DNA of 10,306 bases, taken from Helicobacteraceae bacterium (lineage in GTDB: Bacteria; Campylobacterota; Campylobacteria; Campylobacterales; Sulfurimonadaceae). Positions 7,234-10,306 of this stretch are shown here, one piece after another (within the stretch, counting starts at the first letter, position 1; every line of letters begins with the position of its first letter). The position numbers and the translations under genes were made by a program. The stretch is from NCBI GenBank assembly GCA_027057185.1, contig JALUJE010000141.1, positions 1 through 10,306 on the forward strand. Direction: 5' to 3'. Under the pieces are notes generated by a model. It was not told the DNA's origin and did not search any database. It worked only from the letters and a program-made list of their open reading frames with translations.

Positions 7234-8952
7234 ATGAAAAACTCTTATGACCTTCAAGAACTGACACTCGCTGCATTACTTGAGCGAAGCTTTGCACTCT
7301 ATTATGAACGCGAATGTGTCTGCTATGTTGATGGAGAAAAGATAACCTATGCACACTTTTATAATAAAGTGCAAGATACTATCAAACAGTTACAGTCGCT
7401 GGGTATCGGTATTGGGGATCATATTGCTATTTTAAGTGAAAATATGCCTCACTGGGGTATTGCCTATTTCGCCATAACGACTATGGGTGCGGTAGCAGTC
7501 CCTATTTTACCCGATTTTCATACGTCAGAAGTTCACCATATTCTCAAAGACTCACGTTCAAAGGGAATTTTCGTATCTGAAAAATATCTTGACACCGTTT
7601 TAGAGCAGGAAGAAAATGGCCTGTTATTTGCCATTGACCTGACAACACTTTCAATGTTTGAAGAGCTCAACGAACCTGACCTCATTACCGAAAAATTTGA
7701 ACAATTTAAAAAAAGCATGAATGAGCTTCGTGAAAAATTTCTTCTCAATCATACCGCTTTAGATCACAAACAAGAAAACTTAAGAATCTCCGAAGATGCT
7801 CTGGCCGTCTTACTCTATACATCGGGAACAACTGGGCACTCTAAAGGGGTCATGCTAACGCACAAAAACCTGACGTCCAATGCAATGTCTACTCGGTGTG
7901 TTATTACGACAATGCCCGAAGACCGTTTTTTATCTATTTTGCCGCTGGCACATACCCTCGAATCTACGGTCGGTATGCTCGTTCCTCTCTTACATGGCAG
8001 TGCCATCTATTATTTAAACAAACCTCCCACACCGACCATTTTGCTCAAAGCCATGCAGCAGGTTCAACCTACCTATATGTTAAGTGTACCACTAGTCATT
8101 GAAAAAATCTGTAAAACCAAAGTATTTCCAAAGCTTCAAAGCAATGCCATTGTTCGCACTCTCTACAAAATACCGATATTTCGAAAATTGATGCACAGAT
8201 CCGCCGGTAAAAAACTGTTGGAATCCTTTGGTGGAAAGATTCGATTTTTCGGCATCGGAGGAGCACCATTATCCCCTCTGGTAGAAAAATTTCTTATTGA
8301 AGCACAATTTCCCTATGTCATCGGTTATGGACTAACTGAAACCTCTCCGCTACTTGCCGGAACACCATCAGGAAGACCTAAATTACGCTCTACGGGACCT
8401 TCTATGGATGGTGTCGAACTCAAATTACACAACTATAACCCCCACACCAAAGAGGGGGAAGTCATCGCCAGAGGTCCCAATATTATGGTAGGTTATTACA
8501 AAGATCCCGAACGTACGGCCGAAGTCCTTAATGATGAAGGGTGGTTTTTTACCGGTGACTTAGGCTATTTCGATGATGAAGGCTATCTGTTCATTAGTGG
8601 TCGCAGTAAAAATGTCATTATTGGTCCTAGTGGTGAAAATATCTATCCTGAACAGATTGAAGCAGTCATCAATGAAAGCGAATATATTGCAGATTCACTT
8701 GTGTATGATCAAGAAGGCAAGCTCATTGCCCGCATTCATCTTGACTACGAACGTATCGACGAAAAATTTTCGGCAAACCGGCATGCTGATTCTGAACTTC
8801 GAGGAGATATTGATGCCTATCTCGAGGAGTTACGCATTAAAACCAACAAAAAACTCTCTTCCTTTAAAAAAGTCTCCAAGTTTATTGAACACAGTGAACC
8901 CTTTGTCAAAACACCTACAAAAAAAATAAAAAGGTATCTTTACACATCATGA
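7234..8952 (+). CDS. Long-chain fatty acid-CoA ligase, AMP-forming (FadD-like)
   Basis: This 572-residue member of the ANL adenylating superfamily activates a carboxylic acid, probably a long-chain fatty acid, with ATP and joins it to CoA. The ATP-binding loop is LYTSGTTGHSKGV (194-206). YGLTET is at 365-370, and TGD at 440-442 carries the ribose-binding aspartate D442. The hinge region GYLFISGRSKNVI (450-462) contains R457, followed by GENIYPEQIE (467-476). The C-terminal PTKKIKR (561-567) carries the probable catalytic lysine K564. The extra segment at about 135-185 before the P-loop and the overall length fit long-chain ligases better than acetyl-CoA synthetase. No membrane helix is obvious; such enzymes usually act at the inner membrane face. 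Fatty-acid chain length cannot be read from the sequence. No beta-oxidation gene is nearby, so phospholipid recycling or fatty-acid scavenging is as likely as degradation. It heads a two-gene unit with the RNase T2 gene. Confidence 0.93.
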   Translation: MKNSYDLQELTLAALLERSFALYYERECVCYVDGEKITYAHFYNKVQDTIKQLQSLGIGIGDHIAILSENMPHWGIAYFAITTMGAVAVPILPDFHTSEVHHILKDSRSKGIFVSEKYLDTVLEQEENGLLFAIDLTTLSMFEELNEPDLITEKFEQFKKSMNELREKFLLNHTALDHKQENLRISEDALAVLLYTSGTTGHSKGVMLTHKNLTSNAMSTRCVITTMPEDRFLSILPLAHTLESTVGMLVPLLHGSAIYYLNKPPTPTILLKAMQQVQPTYMLSVPLVIEKICKTKVFPKLQSNAIVRTLYKIPIFRKLMHRSAGKKLLESFGGKIRFFGIGGAPLSPLVEKFLIEAQFPYVIGYGLTETSPLLAGTPSGRPKLRSTGPSMDGVELKLHNYNPHTKEGEVIARGPNIMVGYYKDPERTAEVLNDEGWFFTGDLGYFDDEGYLFISGRSKNVIIGPSGENIYPEQIEAVINESEYIADSLVYDQEGKLIARIHLDYERIDEKFSANRHADSELRGDIDAYLEELRIKTNKKLSSFKKVSKFIEHSEPFVKTPTKKIKRYLYTS

Positions 8953-9647
8953 TGAAAAAAATTGTACTAGCACTCACAATAATACTTCTTGGCGCAGCAC
9001 TGTATGCCTATTCAAGCAAAAGTAGCCTTTCTGTTAATAGCAACAATGTCTCCACACGCAATCTCTTAGCTATTAGCTGGCAAAATGCCTTTTGCCAGAC
9101 CCATCAAAAAAAACGGGAGTGCCGCAACGTGAGGCCAACAGACTTTTCCGCCTCACATTTTACCCTGCACGGTCTATGGCCTCAACCACGCAACAATACT
9201 TACTGCAAACCGACAAAAAAACTTTGGCTGAATCCATCACTTTACAACGAACTGTTACGCGTGATGCCCGCAGCAAAAAATGGATTGCATCAACATGAAT
9301 GGAAAAAACACGGTACGTGCTACAATACAACGCCTGAGCGTTATTTTAAAGATTCTATGATGTTACTGGCGCAAATCAATCACTCTTATGTACGCGATTT
9401 TTTTGTCCGAAATATTGGAAAGCGCGTAACCATTAAACAGGTACGTCTTGCTTTTGACAAGGCATTTGGACCAGGAAGTGGTCGAAAAATAACAATGCAA
9501 TGCAATAGTGGATTGATCACTGAACTGCAAATAAATCTAGAAGGAGACATTTCCAAAGTCAACACACTAAAATCCTTGCTAAAAAATGCACCTATGGCAC
9601 GCAACAGTTGTCCAAAAGGTCTCATCGATCGCGTCGGGTTTAGATAA
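8949..9647 (+). CDS. Periplasmic or secreted ribonuclease T2
   Basis: This 232-residue protein begins with a signal peptide (MMKKIVLALTIILLGAALYA, likely cut after about residue 20), so it should be exported to the periplasm or beyond. Both family signatures are intact: CAS-1 FTLHGLWPQ (71-79) with H74, and CAS-2 HEWKKHGTC (116-124) with H116, E117, K120 and H121. T2 enzymes cut single-stranded RNA through a 2',3'-cyclic phosphate with little base preference; E. coli RNase I is the best-known bacterial member. Six cysteines (49, 59, 86, 124, 185, 221) suggest three disulfides. The start overlaps the ligase stop by 4 bp (ATGA), and a second ATG follows at once. The nearest AAGG lies 14 nt upstream, too far to work well, so translation probably depends on the upstream gene. 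A scavenging role for extracellular RNA is likely but inferred. Confidence 0.93.
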   Translation: MMKKIVLALTIILLGAALYAYSSKSSLSVNSNNVSTRNLLAISWQNAFCQTHQKKRECRNVRPTDFSASHFTLHGLWPQPRNNTYCKPTKKLWLNPSLYNELLRVMPAAKNGLHQHEWKKHGTCYNTTPERYFKDSMMLLAQINHSYVRDFFVRNIGKRVTIKQVRLAFDKAFGPGSGRKITMQCNSGLITELQINLEGDISKVNTLKSLLKNAPMARNSCPKGLIDRVGFR

Positions 9648-9654
9648 CTCCCGT

Positions 9655-10306
9655 CTAAAGTGCATTATACTGAATGGGCATCTTCTGAAGTAATGATGCA
9701 ATCTTGTGAATATCCTCTTTTTTGAGCTCATGGTACGATTTTGTCATCTTAAAAATATGTACCACTTCAGTAACGGTAATGCCGTAAGGATCTTTTTTGG
9801 CAATGCTCAATACTCCTTCGGCATTGGCCTTAACATATTCAAGATTTTTACGACTGTGTTGAAAATAGTAGGCTAAAGTTAGTTCGCCGGTATGCTCTTT
9901 GTCTATAGAAACCATGACCCGTTCAGGAATGTTACCGGTAATATTGGGGTAAAGCTTTTTAAACTCATCTGCTTCCATATAACCAATATAAATTTTAGTA
10001 AAAAGATCAATAAAACGTGTGACATCAGGACGCTTTAAAAACTGCATGTTAATAATATATTTATTGTGATTTCGCAATCCCGTAAAGATCCATCCTAACA
10101 CATTATAGTAGCGAAACGGATGGGTCTTTAAACTTCGAGTTCCAACAATATTTTTGGCATGAATTTTTTTAAAGGGATTTCGGCTACAATTACGTTCGAG
10201 AACAATTTTTTGATAATAGCGCTGTGCAGAAAATGGTTTGGTGAGCCAAACGGTACAATACGATGGCAACTGCTTGACTCCGGTGGCCCTTTCATCGACA
10301 ATAATC
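9655..10306 (-). CDS. Unrecognised protein, C-terminal part (runs off the right edge)
   Basis: The frame is open from the window edge to a TAG at 9655-9657, giving 216 visible residues. I do not recognise the family. A TTG at 10267-10269 has a GGAG 8 nt upstream and could be the start (204 residues). However, the codons before it (VDERATGVKQ) look protein-like and there is no in-frame ATG, so the gene may begin outside the window. The protein is basic and tyrosine-rich, without a clear membrane helix or repeat. It has two cysteines near its visible N-terminus and a patch RNPFKKIHAKNIVGTRSLKT typical of no motif I know. The C-terminal half (from about RPDVTRFIDLF) looks like a mixed alpha/beta domain with a lysine-rich end. 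It converges on the RNase gene with 7 bp between stops. Codon use resembles its neighbours. Confidence 0.7.
   Translation of the reverse strand, partial: IIVDERATGVKQLPSYCTVWLTKPFSAQRYYQKIVLERNCSRNPFKKIHAKNIVGTRSLKTHPFRYYNVLGWIFTGLRNHNKYIINMQFLKRPDVTRFIDLFTKIYIGYMEADEFKKLYPNITGNIPERVMVSIDKEHTGELTLAYYFQHSRKNLEYVKANAEGVLSIAKKDPYGITVTEVVHIFKMTKSYHELKKEDIHKIASLLQKMPIQYNAL

Noticed and set aside
9639..9659. Inverted repeat TTTAGA/TCTAAA with a 9-nt loop between the convergent stops, considered as a bidirectional terminator
   Set aside because: The stem is only 6 bp and AT-rich, and no T-run follows on either strand. A competing CGGG/CCCG stem in the same place is only 4 bp. Both are too weak to call.
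1..10306. Search for CRISPR arrays, insertion sequences, tRNAs, riboswitches and defence or toxin-antitoxin genes
   Set aside because: No regularly spaced repeats, transposase-like frames, tRNA-like folds or known defence motifs were seen. The RNase T2 has a signal peptide and no immunity partner, so it does not look like a toxin system.

Overview
The window looks like ordinary chromosomal DNA from a member of the Campylobacterota (Epsilonproteobacteria), perhaps a Sulfurimonas- or Sulfurovum-like sulfur oxidiser. This is inferred from the moderately AT-rich, tightly packed genes, the carboxyspermidine-type decarboxylase NspC, and promoters that consist of little more than a TATAAT-type -10 box. 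No 16S, tRNA or other taxonomic marker is present, so the assignment is tentative. I see no mobile element, CRISPR array, prophage gene or RNA gene.

Leftward (minus-strand) block, read from about 7160 down to 1. First comes a glutamate/aspartate-type cation symporter (5810-7159), followed after 9 bp by carboxynorspermidine/carboxyspermidine decarboxylase nspC (4658-5800). After a 127-bp AT-rich gap comes a 957-residue cyclic-di-GMP protein with four CBS, two PAS, a GGDEF and an EAL domain (1657-4530). After 38 bp comes a TamA/Omp85 outer-membrane protein that is cut by the left edge (1-1618) and does not form a closed ORF in the window.

Rightward (plus-strand) block. A long-chain acyl-CoA synthetase (7234-8952) overlaps a periplasmic ribonuclease T2 (8949-9647) by 4 bp. 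The 74-bp gap between the two blocks (7160-7233) holds back-to-back promoters. Convergent to the RNase gene, 7 bp away, is the 3' part of an unrecognised minus-strand gene that runs off the right edge (9655-10306).

How the genes may work together: the symporter and NspC form a likely operon with a metabolic rationale. The aminopropyl donor of the carboxyspermidine pathway is aspartate beta-semialdehyde, so acidic amino-acid uptake could feed polyamine synthesis. The neighbouring c-di-GMP enzyme recalls the norspermidine/c-di-GMP link known in Vibrio, but here it is soluble and carries nucleotide-binding CBS modules rather than a periplasmic sensor. No gap without a gene exceeds 127 bp. I do not see a clearly new system; the best leads are the CBS-gated c-di-GMP enzyme next to nspC and the coupled acyl-CoA synthetase/RNase T2 pair.
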